Origin: Marivirga harenae
GTDB lineage: Bacteria; Bacteroidota; Bacteroidia; Cytophagales; Cyclobacteriaceae
Length of the DNA stretch: 64,000 nucleotides
Reading direction: 5' to 3'
NCBI RefSeq assembly: GCF_030534335.1
Contig: NZ_CP130565.1
Location: 641,501-705,500 of the forward strand
Shown: piece after piece, positions 9,215 through 18,898 of the stretch
How positions within the stretch are numbered: position 1 is the stretch's first letter
Layout: each line of letters starts with the position of its first letter
Program-made: the position numbers and the translations under genes
The notes under the pieces: generated by a model
Databases searched by the model: none
Seen by the model: only the letters and a program-made list of their open reading frames with translations
Told to the model about the DNA's origin: nothing

Positions 9215-9247
9215 AGCTTGTTGAAAATAATCAACAAGCTTTTTTTA
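9215..9247 (+). terminator. Intrinsic terminator after the small membrane protein
   Basis: A perfect 10-bp stem (agcttgttga 9215-9224 with tcaacaagct 9231-9240), then seven T residues. Confidence 0.9.
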
Positions 9248-9385
9248 TAACATCTCAATAAGATTCTATAATTAAACAGTCCCTAACTATGCCTAAGCTG
9301 TCCCATCCATTTAAACACCCCTTTTTTATGAAGAGAATATTTTAAAATATAGAATATCTAGACTAAATTTACTTAAAATTGGTAA

Positions 9386-10588
9386 ATGGACAGAATAGAT
9401 ATTTTAGGCGATGAATACGATCGTTACAAATTATTTACGAAGGATCTACTAGATGAAACTGACGATGCCGAGCTGCAAGAAATAGTAAAGGAAGCAGCGA
9501 AAGAATTAAACACGCCTATGGGATTAGTGAGCCTAATCCTAGAACAAATTCAATTCTTCAAAGCTCAGACTGGCTTACCAGAAATTCTAGAAACTTCCAG
9601 AGGAACACATAGAGACGCATCTTTTTGTCAATTTGTAGTCCGTGATGAAGAAATATTCGAGGTGACTAATGCTGCTGAAGACCAAAGAATACCTCAACAT
9701 GTTGTTAAAGAGTTTAATATCCAATCGTACCTAGGAGTTCCTATAAAAATAGATAATGTCGTTATTGGTTCGCTCTGCGTGCTGGATACCAAGACTAGGA
9801 ACTTCACTCAGAAGGAACGTCAGATGCTTTACAAATTATCTGAAAAAGTTAATCAACGACTTGAGACCCTCACTAAAAGTAGGAAACAAACTAAGCTCGA
9901 TCTTACTTACCGAACATTAAATCCTGCTTTTAGCGAAATATCGGATTCGATAAGACCAATTCAAAAACTGATTGATTCAGGTCATTCTAACGTAGCTACA
10001 ATACGGTCTTTTCTAAACATCGCTAATCAATTCATATCGATTAAGAGCCAAAATTCAGAAACAATCAAAATGTCATTAGAAGCCGCTATTGAGGCTAATG
10101 AGCTAATAGAAGATAGAATTCTTAACATTGAAATGAACGTACTGAATAGTATTGACAGTTTAGACGCACTAAAAAATCTACTTTCCAATTTTTCAGAATC
10201 AGAAATCACAAAAATTTTAATTTCTGCTCAGGACTTAACTCGTAATGCAACAAAAGCCGTAGGCGGATTCCCTATGCCAGATATAGACGATGAAGTCATC
10301 ATTCAAGCGAAAGCTGATCTAGCTATTGCTCTAATTTCAAATTGTTTATTGATAGTGTCAGCAGAGCTTAAAGAAGTAAACTCTACTGCCGGAATTCAGC
10401 TACATGTGAACCAGAAAAATGAATTTATTGATTTAGAGTTCACATCAACAGACTTAACTAAAGAAGCGGCACATAAACTTTTTAATCAGCTTAATTTACT
10501 AATAGGCACAAGTCAACGTTCAATTGTATTAAAAGAAAAAAGTAATGGAATTACTATCAGCTTGAAAATAGTCAAAAGCAGCACCTGA
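9386..10588 (+). CDS. GAF-domain protein with degenerate ATPase-like C-terminus
   Basis: A cytosolic 400-residue protein without signal peptide. Residues about 25-165 form a GAF domain (NTPMGLVSLI, DASFCQFVV, LGVPIKID, GSLCVLDTKTRNF), of the type often seen in light- or redox-responsive signalling proteins. A helical middle part follows. The last 130 residues have the strand/helix rhythm of a histidine-kinase ATPase domain (ADLAIALISNCLLIVSAEL resembling an N-box helix) but lack recognisable G boxes. There is no H-box, so it is not a standard kinase. It may be a sensor or scaffold; the degenerate-kinase reading is inference. Confidence 0.75.
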   Translation: MDRIDILGDEYDRYKLFTKDLLDETDDAELQEIVKEAAKELNTPMGLVSLILEQIQFFKAQTGLPEILETSRGTHRDASFCQFVVRDEEIFEVTNAAEDQRIPQHVVKEFNIQSYLGVPIKIDNVVIGSLCVLDTKTRNFTQKERQMLYKLSEKVNQRLETLTKSRKQTKLDLTYRTLNPAFSEISDSIRPIQKLIDSGHSNVATIRSFLNIANQFISIKSQNSETIKMSLEAAIEANELIEDRILNIEMNVLNSIDSLDALKNLLSNFSESEITKILISAQDLTRNATKAVGGFPMPDIDDEVIIQAKADLAIALISNCLLIVSAELKEVNSTAGIQLHVNQKNEFIDLEFTSTDLTKEAAHKLFNQLNLLIGTSQRSIVLKEKSNGITISLKIVKSST

Positions 10589-10708
10589 TACTTTTCTTGA
10601 GACAGGGAAAAACGACCTCCATTTTCTCTTTTCAACCAATCCCAAAAATAGTTAACCAAATAAGGCTCAAAATTAACTACATCTCTTCTCGATAAAACCA
10701 TAAAACCT

Positions 10709-10871
10709 ATAAAGAAATTAGTAAACTATAATAATTGATTGCACTGATGGCAATCAATTTTAGTGATTTTACCCAATAGGACGAAGAGGCAGATAACCCT
10801 AAAAAACAGCTAAAGCCGGAATGAACTATTGAATCCGATGCAAAGAAGGCGGTTTTGATGCTCAATTAATT
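10709..10871 (+). pseudogene. Decayed 5' remnant related to the TolB/amidohydrolase gene at 25950
   Basis: The DNA from 10709 aligns with the start of the gene at 25950. The stretch 10734-10807 matches its signal-peptide and mature N-terminus codons nearly base for base, including the shared run gcaatcaattttagtg. A second block, 10841-10871, matches 26450-26480 (aaagaaggcgg ... ctcaattaatt). About 340 bp are missing between the blocks. In the parental frame the copy has ATA in place of ATG, a one-base deletion, and in-frame TAG and TGA stops. It is a non-functional relic of a paralogue. I cannot follow the homology clearly beyond 10871. Confidence 0.8.
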
Positions 10872-11043
10872 AAAAATTTCAAAATCTCATACCATATTAA
10901 TCCTAAGCAGACTATTTCATGGGACGTTGACAACACATTATTTCAAAAACACTTATGTAATTTCAAGCGAGCTTCCTTTTAATCAAAAAATAGCTGCATA
11001 TTTCGATATACAATCATTACATTTAAACTGATCAACTAAACTT

Positions 11044-11511
11044 ATGAAAAATCTATTTATAGCGGTATCCATCACCTTATTATGTTCATGCCAAACGCAA
11101 ACTAAAGAACAGCAACCCATTACTGAACAAGAAATTCAGATTGCGAAAGACCTCATTCAAGGATCATTCGATGATTTGTGGGCAGGAGTAGATTCAACTA
11201 AGATTAGTAACTACCATACCGATGATTTCATTATTTTAGAACAGGGCGAAATATGGGATAATGATAGAATAAAAGAATATATGCGGAAGCAGTTGGCTCG
11301 GACTGAAAGACCCAAGCGAACAAATCGAATGGAATATATTGCGATAGACAAATACGGTGAGTCAATTCAAATCGCATACTATAACTTCGCTGAATTTACT
11401 CAAGCCGATACTTTAGTGGGTGAAGCTAAATGGCTAGAAAGCGCACTGGCCGTTTCAACAAAAGAAGGCTGGAAATTAAAAATGATGCATTCCACCTGGG
11501 CTGGTGATTGA
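11044..11511 (+). CDS. SnoaL/DUF4440-like lipoprotein
   Basis: A short lipoprotein signal (ITLLCSC) precedes about 130 residues with the NTF2-like pattern: a long N-terminal helix (EQEIQIAKDLIQGSFDDLW), HTDDFIILEQGEIW, a central helix and the closing strands ALAVSTKEGWKLKMMHSTW. This is the SnoaL-like/DUF4440 fold, used by varied enzymes and binding proteins, so no reaction can be assigned. It should be anchored in the cell envelope and has no obvious operon partner. Confidence 0.72.
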   Translation: MKNLFIAVSITLLCSCQTQTKEQQPITEQEIQIAKDLIQGSFDDLWAGVDSTKISNYHTDDFIILEQGEIWDNDRIKEYMRKQLARTERPKRTNRMEYIAIDKYGESIQIAYYNFAEFTQADTLVGEAKWLESALAVSTKEGWKLKMMHSTWAGD

Positions 11512-11630
11512 TACTTCAACTTCATTTTAAAGATCGACCTACTAATTCCAAAGATAAAATCTTGTGAAAAGCCATTTATTCAGATAATTCAATATTTTTA
11601 TAAGTGATTTAAGTTTTAGATAAAAAAGAT

Positions 11631-12821
11631 ATGAAAAAGGAACAATCTAGAAGAGAATTTATTGTAAAAGGGATTAAATCTGCAGTTGTTATTCCCTTTT
11701 TATTTACGGGTTTAAATGCTTGCAATAATAGTTCTAAAGAGAAAAGAACTGATTCAACTTCCGAAACAAAAGCAAAGTCTTTAAAAATTCTGATTCTCGG
11801 TGGCACAAGTTTTTTAGGTCCGCATCAAATTTCATACGCGATGAAAAGAGGACATTCCATATCTACATTTACAAGAGGGAAAACAAAACCAACAGTTCAT
11901 CAAGATTTATTTGATCATGTTGAGCAGCTTATAGGTGACAGAAAAGATGATTTAACTGCTTTGCACAATCGTAAATGGGATGTAGTAATTGACAACTCAG
12001 GACATGATGCAGAATGGACAAGAAAATCAGCAGAGTTGTTAAAAGAAAATTGCGATTTATATGTTTATACCTCGTCAACAGGAGTTTACTATCCTTATAT
12101 AGATAGCGATTATAAAGAAGGTGCAAAAGTATTGCTAGAAGAACCGGAAGTCATTACAGATGAGGAAGAGAAAATAGAGTATTGGTATGGCGTAATGAAA
12201 GCAAACTCTGAACTAGAAGCGATAAAACAGTTTGGAAAAGATAAATCTTTAATAGTTAGGCCAACTTATATGATAGGTCCAGCAGATAAATCAAACAGAT
12301 TTATACATTGGACTATTAGGTTAAGCCAAGGAGGAGAGGTTTTAGTGCCCGGAAAAGAAAAGGACCTAGTTCAATATATTGACGTTAGAGATGTAGCGGA
12401 GTGGATGATTCGCTTGATAGAAGATAAAAAGAATGGAACGTACAATGCGGTAGGGCCAAAAGAGAAGCAGACTATGTATTCTTTTGTTGAAGAAGCAAAG
12501 GAAGCATTCCCTGCAAAAACCACCTTGGTTAAAATAGATGATTATGAATTTCTGAGAGAGCACAATATCTCTGACCTAGTTCCTTGGATCATGCCTACAG
12601 GAAAAAATGCAGGATCGGCAAAAGTAAATAATGAGAAAGCAATCGCAAACGGTTTATCGTTTAGACCACTTGCAAAAACGGTGAAGGATACTTATGACTG
12701 GTGGAATTCCGAAACAGTGTCTCAAGCGCAACGAGATAAAGTTGAGCTGGATCCAAAATCCGTATTAGTAAGAGAACGTACTATTCTTACCGCTTGGCAA
12801 AAGTTGACAGCTACAACATAA
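11631..12821 (+). CDS. NAD(P)-dependent epimerase/reductase-like SDR protein, exported
   Basis: The N-terminus has a Tat-like motif (SRREF) followed by a hydrophobic stretch and a possible lipobox (TGLNAC), so it may be exported folded and lipid-anchored. From about residue 48 a Rossmann fold begins (LKILILGGTSFLG), with a YGVMK motif (about 188-192) as the SDR Tyr-x-x-x-Lys pair. The sequence resembles atypical extended SDRs such as NAD-dependent epimerase/dehydratases. The substrate is unknown. Tat export of an NAD-binding enzyme is known for several envelope oxidoreductases. Confidence 0.82.
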   Translation: MKKEQSRREFIVKGIKSAVVIPFLFTGLNACNNSSKEKRTDSTSETKAKSLKILILGGTSFLGPHQISYAMKRGHSISTFTRGKTKPTVHQDLFDHVEQLIGDRKDDLTALHNRKWDVVIDNSGHDAEWTRKSAELLKENCDLYVYTSSTGVYYPYIDSDYKEGAKVLLEEPEVITDEEEKIEYWYGVMKANSELEAIKQFGKDKSLIVRPTYMIGPADKSNRFIHWTIRLSQGGEVLVPGKEKDLVQYIDVRDVAEWMIRLIEDKKNGTYNAVGPKEKQTMYSFVEEAKEAFPAKTTLVKIDDYEFLREHNISDLVPWIMPTGKNAGSAKVNNEKAIANGLSFRPLAKTVKDTYDWWNSETVSQAQRDKVELDPKSVLVRERTILTAWQKLTATT

Positions 12822-13536
12822 GGCAACTTAAATCCTTAGGAAACTAGTGGGATAAGGATGTAAGATTAGCTAGGATTCTCTTGAGAAATAAAATATGCCT
12901 TAAAAACAGCTTTCAAACATATTTAGAAGGTCTTCTTACAGAGTCGATCATGTAGAAACCCTGAAATCAAAAGGTTTTTACATATTTTGAGGTTTTAGAT
13001 TCTATTTATAGAAATTAAACATCAAATTATATTTTGTAGTTTCTGTTTTTTCTTTTGGCTACTATATAACAAGACTAAAAACTAGCTAAAGCTGGAGATT
13101 TAACCACAGAAGAATCAAAAGAAAACAAAAGAACAGCCAAAGGCTGTTTAACCCTGGCTCATATCCTGTAACACAGGACCATTTTGTTATCTTCTTTGAA
13201 GTTCAGTTCAATAGACTGCGGTTACTTGATCAAAAAGAAAGAAATAATCAAGACAAAAATAAGCTTCAACCCACATCCTCGTCTGGCTTGTCTGCACAAG
13301 CAGGCACGCATTCCTGCCTGCCAGCAGGCAGGTTTGTCCTCCTACCCACACTCACAGATCAAAATTTTATTTGGATCAATGGAGTTGTAGTATTTTTCAT
13401 GAGTCCCCTAGCTAACCGTGCCTTTGCAACAGTGAATAGCTACTTTACTACAGTCTGAGAACATCTTATTTTATGTACGGAGAATTATATGTTATCTTAG
13501 CCATGAATAAATTTCAGAATTAATAAATCCAGCCAT
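12822..13536. other. Gene-free region with several short palindromes and a dispersed-repeat-like stretch
   Basis: No convincing gene lies in these 715 bp; an open frame at 13184-13390 has no family character. Hairpins seen are ATCCTTA/TAAGGAT (12832-12859), AACAGCC-aaa-GGCTGTT (about 13132-13148), TCCTGT-aac-ACAGGA (about 13165-13180), GCTTGT/ACAAGC (13286-13301) and a 9-bp stem (13313-13332). The stretch from about 12985 (ttttgaggttttaga) through the aaaaagaaagaaat tract near 13240 resembles 29575-29690, suggesting a repeated extragenic element. Confidence 0.5.
13313..13332. repeat. Perfect palindrome cctgcctgc-ca-gcaggcagg
   Basis: A 9-bp inverted repeat with a 2-nt loop, GC-rich in an AT-rich setting, next to a second palindrome at 13286-13301. 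It resembles the short extragenic palindromes scattered in many Bacteroidota genomes. There is no T-tail, so a terminator is unlikely. Confidence 0.7.
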
Positions 13537-15212
13537 TTGAAAACTATAAATGCACTCCTCCTATTCCTAAGTATTATTATTGTTGGCTGCCAAAATAATG
13601 ATAGAGCAAAGAATGCGGAAAGCAGCTCCAAAGAAGTAAGCTACTCCTCCAATGATTATGAGGCTTTGGTTTCTCTATTTAAGGAATGGCGAACATTTGA
13701 AGAACCTCCCCTACTTGACGGTGCTCCTGATTACACCAAACTAGCTTTGAAAAGCGCTTGCCAGCATTCAAAGAGTTACAAGCCAAGCTCCAATCCATTG
13801 ATACCAGTGGCTGGTCAACTGAAAATCAAGTAGATTGGATGATTATCTGGGCTGAAATGAATGGATATGATTTTAACCATAGAGTGTTAAAACCTTGGAC
13901 TCGTGACCCTACTTATTACAAAACAGTTTGGAGTCATCGAAGTGATGTGCCTGCACATGAAGGTCCTACTCATCATGCTACAACAGAATTATGGACATAT
14001 ACTTTTCCGCTTTCCACTAAAGAAAGAGTCCGTTTAATGGAGGATTTAAAAGTCATCCCTCCACTGAATGCACAAGCGCAGCAAAACTTGACAGGAAATG
14101 CCCGAGAATTGTGGATTGCTGGCATAAGAGATATCAAAGAACAAAGTACCGTACTTACCGAATTAAAAAATGATTCGCTGATTAAAGAGGATAAAGAATT
14201 AGTCTCCATTATCGATCAAGCCATTACTTCCACTGATGACTTGGCTAGCTGGTTGGAAAAAGAAGGGCAAACTAAAACAGGTCCTTCAGGAATTGGTAAA
14301 GAAAATTATAGCTGGTACTTACAAAACGTACACCTGGTTCCTTTGAGCTGGGAGGATGAAGTAATGCTCCTTAAAAGGGAGCTCGCCCGTGCCTGGTCTT
14401 CGCTAAAATTAGAAGAACATCGAAATAGAAATTTGCCCGAATTGAAAGATGCTGATTCTCCAGAAGCTTATGATAAAATGGCAGATGAGGCCGCAAAAAG
14501 TTTGATCCAATTCCTGGACGAACAAGAGATAGTGACGGTGAAACCTTATTTTGAACCGGCACTTCGAGAGCATTTGGGCGAGTACTTACCAAAGGATGAA
14601 CGAAATTTCTTCACGATCGGTGAGCATTACGATCCACGTCCCTTATACTCTCATTTTTATCACTGGTTTGAATTAGCCAGAATGGATACGGAACCGCATC
14701 CAAGTGAAATTAGAAAAGGTCCTTTGTTGTATAATATTTTTGATTCCAGAAATGAAGGAACTGCCACAGCAGTGGAAGAAATGTTTATGCAGGCTGGTCT
14801 TTATGATGACTCGCCAAGAGTCCGTGAGATTGTTTACATTATGATTGCCCAACGGGCTGCCAGAGGCTTGGGGTCCTTATATGCGCATGCTAATGAAATG
14901 ACCATGGAAGAGGCCGGTGGTATTCATACGAAGTACACTCCGCGTGGATGGATGAATACTGAAGAAGAACTACTCATTTTTGAGCAGCATTTGTATTTGC
15001 GCCAGCCGGGTTATGGCACCAGCTATATCACGGGTAAATATTTACTAGAAAATGCGATGGCTGAATATGCCAGATTAAAGGAAACTGATGAAGAACCATT
15101 TCAACTTAAAGACTTCTTTGATACACTAAATAGCATCGGAAATATTCCGATTTCATTAGGACAATGGCAAATGACGAATTCCAAAAGTCATCTGGAAGAG
15201 ATTTCTGAGTAG
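13537..15212 (+). pseudogene. DUF885 family lipoprotein, frameshifted near base 13746
   Basis: The N-terminal part (TTG start at 13537) has a lipoprotein signal (LFLSIIIVGCQ) and runs in frame 1. The rest, in frame 3, continues the same protein to 15212. Reading gct-ttt-gaa-aag-cgc joins them, meaning one T is missing from the T-run at 13746-13748. The body is DUF885-like: [15 protein letters not shown], the MTMEEA helix, [13 protein letters not shown] and the final [16 protein letters not shown] are family landmarks. DUF885 members resemble zinc peptidases, but the usual HExxH-like motif is replaced by RNEGTAT here, so catalysis is doubtful. It may be truly inactivated or a base-calling error. 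Confidence 0.8.
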
Positions 15213-15309
15213 AAGTAAATGCTGAGACCACAAGAAATCATTCTAGCGGCTGATAAAACTTTAAATTTAAGAGCTCTCAAAAAGCTATTTCAGCAGTAAC
15301 TTTTGGAAA

Positions 15310-15361
15310 AAACTGATCAATTTTCGGACAGTCCTCCTGTACAAAATTGAACGATCAGTTT
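15310..15361 (+). repeat. Long imperfect hairpin downstream of the DUF885 gene
   Basis: AAACTGATC (15310-15318) pairs with GATCAGTTT (15353-15361), and inside it CAATTTT (15318-15324) pairs with AAAATTG (15343-15349). There is no T-run after it, so it may be an mRNA 3'-end structure or a mobile palindrome rather than a classic terminator. Confidence 0.65.
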
Positions 15362-15448
15362 CAAGAAAGCCTGCCTAAATGAATTCAAAGCGGATGGCAC
15401 CACTCTTGAGGGAAGCTAATATTTCATAAAAACCATCGTTTACTGCTC

Positions 15449-16498
15449 ATGGAAAAGCTTCAACGTTTCTTTTGGTATTGCTCTGGTGCCAATACTGAAT
15501 TATTAAACCAGTGCCCTACGGATTCCAGCAAATATGTAGGCATTGGAGCCACTATTCTCTTTACCGGATTATTTGCTGCCCTATCTGCTGCCTACGCCTT
15601 TTTTACCGTTTTCGATAGTTACCTAATCGCCAGTATTCTGGGTTTAGTCTGGGGATTGATGATTTTTAACCTGGATCGCTTTATCGTCACAAGCATGCGC
15701 AAGACAACAAAGAAAGAGGAATTCGTAATGGCAATTCCACGCTTGATTTTAGCAATCTTAATTTCCATCGTGATTGCGAAACCTTTAGAGCTGAAAATAT
15801 TTGAAAAGGAAATCAATAGCGAACTTTCGGTGATGCAAGATGAAATGAAAGCAACACAAAAAGAAAACATTTTTGAAGAATATGCTCAGCAAAAAAGCAC
15901 AGTGGATCAAGAATTGACTGACTTGAAAAGCGAAATTAAAGCGAAAGGACAAGAGCGAAATGAATTGCGTGACATTGCGCGCAAAGAAGCCGATGGAACT
16001 GGTGGAACGATGAAAAGAAACCCTGGACCTATCTACCAAATCAAGAAAGCGAATGCTGATCAAGTAGAAAAAGAACTTCAAGAGTTAATTCAGCAAAACA
16101 ATCCAATCATCGCCAATAAAATCTCTCAACTTCGTCAATTGGATTCCTTGCAAACTGCAGCTCTTTTAGCTGTTGACAGTAAAGACATAGGCGGTCCAGC
16201 GGCAAGACTGGAAGCTTTAGATCGATTAGCCACCAAAAGCAGTGCTATATGGTGGGCCAATGCCTTTATCGTATTGCTTTTTATCGTAATTGAAACCAGT
16301 CCGATATTCGTAAAACTCATCTCTAAAAAAGGCCCTTATGATCATTTGCTATTTCATGAAGAATACAAATTCGAGACCGGAGCCTATAAAAACAGAGCTT
16401 TTATTCACGATGAACTCAAAAAGCAATCTGCCTCTTTAGCTCATAAAGAAAAAGAGTTCGTCACTAATCGCTTAGATGTAGATTTAGACAAGGCTTAA
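15449..16498 (+). CDS. DUF4407 membrane protein
   Basis: This 349-residue protein has the DUF4407 layout. A short cytosolic N-terminus (MEKLQRFFWYCSGA) is followed by three hydrophobic segments (about 30-50, 58-76, 92-110). The motif WGLMIFNLDRFIV lies at the second and third, as in the family. A long charged coiled coil (about 115-245) follows, then a last membrane segment (about 268-288). No function has been established for the family. It stands alone with a clear ATG; its neighbours are unrelated. Confidence 0.88.
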   Translation: MEKLQRFFWYCSGANTELLNQCPTDSSKYVGIGATILFTGLFAALSAAYAFFTVFDSYLIASILGLVWGLMIFNLDRFIVTSMRKTTKKEEFVMAIPRLILAILISIVIAKPLELKIFEKEINSELSVMQDEMKATQKENIFEEYAQQKSTVDQELTDLKSEIKAKGQERNELRDIARKEADGTGGTMKRNPGPIYQIKKANADQVEKELQELIQQNNPIIANKISQLRQLDSLQTAALLAVDSKDIGGPAARLEALDRLATKSSAIWWANAFIVLLFIVIETSPIFVKLISKKGPYDHLLFHEEYKFETGAYKNRAFIHDELKKQSASLAHKEKEFVTNRLDVDLDKA

Positions 16499-16617
16499 AA
16501 GCAAGGCATTTTCATTTATTAGGATACTGTTCTGGAACCACTTAACTTACTAACATTCAATCCGTACCCATAACAGGAGCATTAGCGACTTAGCTAATAA
16601 TTCAATAATCACTTTAA

Positions 16618-17532
16618 ATGAAAAACATGGAGAATCTCAAAAACCTCCCTTCACAAGAAGGACGAACCATAATTGTAACCGGAGCGAATACAGGCCTAGG
16701 GTATGAAACTGCGCTATTCTTAGCGGAGAAAGGCGCAAAAGTGGTTATGGCTTGTCGTAATTTGAAAAAAGCCACTGCCGCCAAGCAAAAAATTGAGCAG
16801 GAAATCTCCACAGCTGACCTAGAAGTAATGGAAATTGATTTAAGCAGTTTGGACTCAGTCCGTAATTTTGCTAAAAATTTCCTATCTCAATATGATCGAT
16901 TAGATGTTTTGATAAATAATGCGGGTGTGATGATGCCACCCTTTACCAAAACGGATGATGGCTTCGAATTGCAGTTTGCGGCCAACTACTTAGGGCATTT
17001 CCTACTTACAGGTTTGTTGCTAGATACAATGCTTAAAACACCCGATTCAAGAATTGTTTCCTTAAGCTCTATCGCCCATAAAAACGGCAAAATCAATTTT
17101 GATGATTTGCAAAGTGAACAAAAGTATTCTGCCTCTGATGCTTACGGACAATCTAAGCTAGCTTGCTTGATGTTTGCCTTTGAATTGCAAAGGAGATTGG
17201 AAAAAGCAGGTCACCAAAACACCATCTCCACGGCTGCCCACCCAGGCGTTTCAGATACAGAATTGGGCAGGCACATGCCTAAATTACTATTCAATATTTT
17301 AAGATATACAGTGGGACCTTTTCTTACTCATGCTCCAAAAGAAGGTGCTAAACCCACTATTGTGGCCGCCATAGGAGAAACAGAAGGAGGCGATTATTTT
17401 GGTCCGACTGGCTTTAGCGAAATGAAAGGGAAGCCAGGAAAAGCCAAAAGCACTAGCTTAGCAAATGACGAAGCTCAGGCGAAAAAACTATGGGAAGTAT
17501 CTGAAAAATTAGCAGATTTAAAGTTTTTGTAA
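16618..17532 (+). CDS. Short-chain dehydrogenase/reductase, retinol-dehydrogenase-like
   Basis: A classical SDR of 304 residues. The cofactor motif TGANTGLG sits near 20-27, the NNAGVM motif near 100, SLSS near 145, and the catalytic Y176-x-x-x-K180 in YGQSK. The order and length match the subgroup that includes WW-domain oxidoreductase and retinol dehydrogenases, which use NADP(H) on hydrophobic alcohols or ketones. The second Met (residue 4) is an equally possible start. Substrate unknown; no operon partner. Confidence 0.88.
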   Translation: MKNMENLKNLPSQEGRTIIVTGANTGLGYETALFLAEKGAKVVMACRNLKKATAAKQKIEQEISTADLEVMEIDLSSLDSVRNFAKNFLSQYDRLDVLINNAGVMMPPFTKTDDGFELQFAANYLGHFLLTGLLLDTMLKTPDSRIVSLSSIAHKNGKINFDDLQSEQKYSASDAYGQSKLACLMFAFELQRRLEKAGHQNTISTAAHPGVSDTELGRHMPKLLFNILRYTVGPFLTHAPKEGAKPTIVAAIGETEGGDYFGPTGFSEMKGKPGKAKSTSLANDEAQAKKLWEVSEKLADLKFL

Positions 17533-17610
17533 ATAAAATCTCTAAGCTTTAAGTGACAATAAGCTTCTAATTCGTGATATTTACTTCGTATTATCACTTT
17601 TTAAGATCAA

Positions 17611-18642
17611 ATGGACAAGAAAAAAGCGAAGCTAATTGTAAGGATATTATTGTTTGTCGGCACCGCAATCTCTTTATACTTTGTACCCTGGCCAGTAGTT
17701 TTTGCATGGCTTAGCCCTTTACCGAATTCCCTACAGGAACAAGTCGATAGAGCTGGCGATTATGGTTTTGATGGCATTATAGTTTATGTAGATAAAAAAG
17801 GAGAAGCACCTAGGTCATTCACTTCTGGTTATAAAAACAGAGCTACTAAAACTCCTGCAGATCCGAATTCGCTTTTCAAAATCGCAAGTGTGGACAAATT
17901 ATATACCGCACTCGCTATTGCCAAGATGTCAAGAAGCGGACAGCTATCATTAGACCAAAGTCTAGCTTTCTATTTACCAGAGCTCAAGGGTAAAATAGAA
18001 TATGCAGATGAGATCAGCTTGAAAATGATGGTGCAACACCGATCAGGCATTCCCAACTATACCAATACCCACCTTTATTGGGTGGCTCCAAAAGAGTCAG
18101 ACGAGGAAAAGTTGGGTTTAATACTTAATTTACCTGCGAACTTCAAGCCTGGCGAAGATTACCAATATTCCAATACCAACTATCTCCTCCTAGGTAAAAT
18201 AATGGATGAAGTCTTGGGCTATGACCACTTCCAGTATATTCAAGAGGAAATACTAAAGCCATTGGACCTCAAAAATACTTTTGCCTCCATTCAGGATGTG
18301 GATTTAGCCGATGTCATGAGTGGATATTATGTTGGCTATGAACAAGATTTAAAAACTGACAATGTAGGCTCTATGCTGGCAACTGCTGCAGATCTCAGTA
18401 CATTCATTAGAGCTTTAAATGAGGGCACAATATTTACAGACGAGGAAGAGCAAAAAATTTATGCTTCCATCTATGAATTTGAACATACGGGTTTAATCCC
18501 AGGCTATCAAACCATCGCAAAATATCACCCTGAAATGGATGCTGTAGTGATCCAATTTACCAATACGGTTAACTTTGACGGTTACAACTGGAATTTATCT
18601 GAAGTGATGTATAGTCGTGTTGTGAAAATTTTAAAAGATTGA
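17611..18642 (+). CDS. Membrane-anchored serine hydrolase (beta-lactamase / class C family)
   Basis: One N-terminal hydrophobic segment (about 10-35) anchors or exports the protein. The catalytic domain has the class C set: S93-x-x-K96 in SVDK, Y186-S-N188 in YSNTNY, and H292-T-G in EHTGLIPG. These are the nucleophile, general base and substrate-binding triad of the beta-lactamase/DD-peptidase/esterase family. Most members outside true AmpC enzymes are esterases or peptidases, so antibiotic resistance should not be assumed. Length (343 residues) is normal. Confidence 0.88.
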   Translation: MDKKKAKLIVRILLFVGTAISLYFVPWPVVFAWLSPLPNSLQEQVDRAGDYGFDGIIVYVDKKGEAPRSFTSGYKNRATKTPADPNSLFKIASVDKLYTALAIAKMSRSGQLSLDQSLAFYLPELKGKIEYADEISLKMMVQHRSGIPNYTNTHLYWVAPKESDEEKLGLILNLPANFKPGEDYQYSNTNYLLLGKIMDEVLGYDHFQYIQEEILKPLDLKNTFASIQDVDLADVMSGYYVGYEQDLKTDNVGSMLATAADLSTFIRALNEGTIFTDEEEQKIYASIYEFEHTGLIPGYQTIAKYHPEMDAVVIQFTNTVNFDGYNWNLSEVMYSRVVKILKD

Positions 18643-18738
18643 ATCTTACAATTTGTAGATTAATAACTAAGCTGAACATCCTGTATAAATCATGGCTGTA
18701 AGTAGGTTATTGTTAGTTTCGTTCTTTGTAGATAGCCC

Positions 18739-18800
18739 ACCAATCTGCAGGATTGACTTATTTGTAAAACGTAATTTAATCAGCCAATCCTGCGGATTGC
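18739..18800. repeat. Inverted repeat pair caatctgcaggattg / caatcctgcggattg
   Basis: Two 15-bp boxes in the gap before the lipoprotein gene are reverse complements except for one base, and each is itself nearly palindromic (AATCC-TGC-GGATT). They may be REP-like extragenic elements. Confidence 0.55.
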
Positions 18801-18898
18801 CTCAATAGTTAGCGCGAATTTTTATATATTTAAACAGCCATGAATTTATAGAGTGGCGTTAGCGGGGATTATCCCCTCACCCTAAAACCACCATATAA

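Noticed and set aside
13184-13390. Open frame of 68 codons (plus strand)
   Set aside because: It runs through the palindromic repeat near 13290-13332, has no domain character and lies in a repeat-like gap.
17611-18642. A beta-lactamase giving drug resistance
   Set aside because: The motifs fit the broad serine hydrolase family; nothing specific to true class C beta-lactamases or to resistance context is seen.
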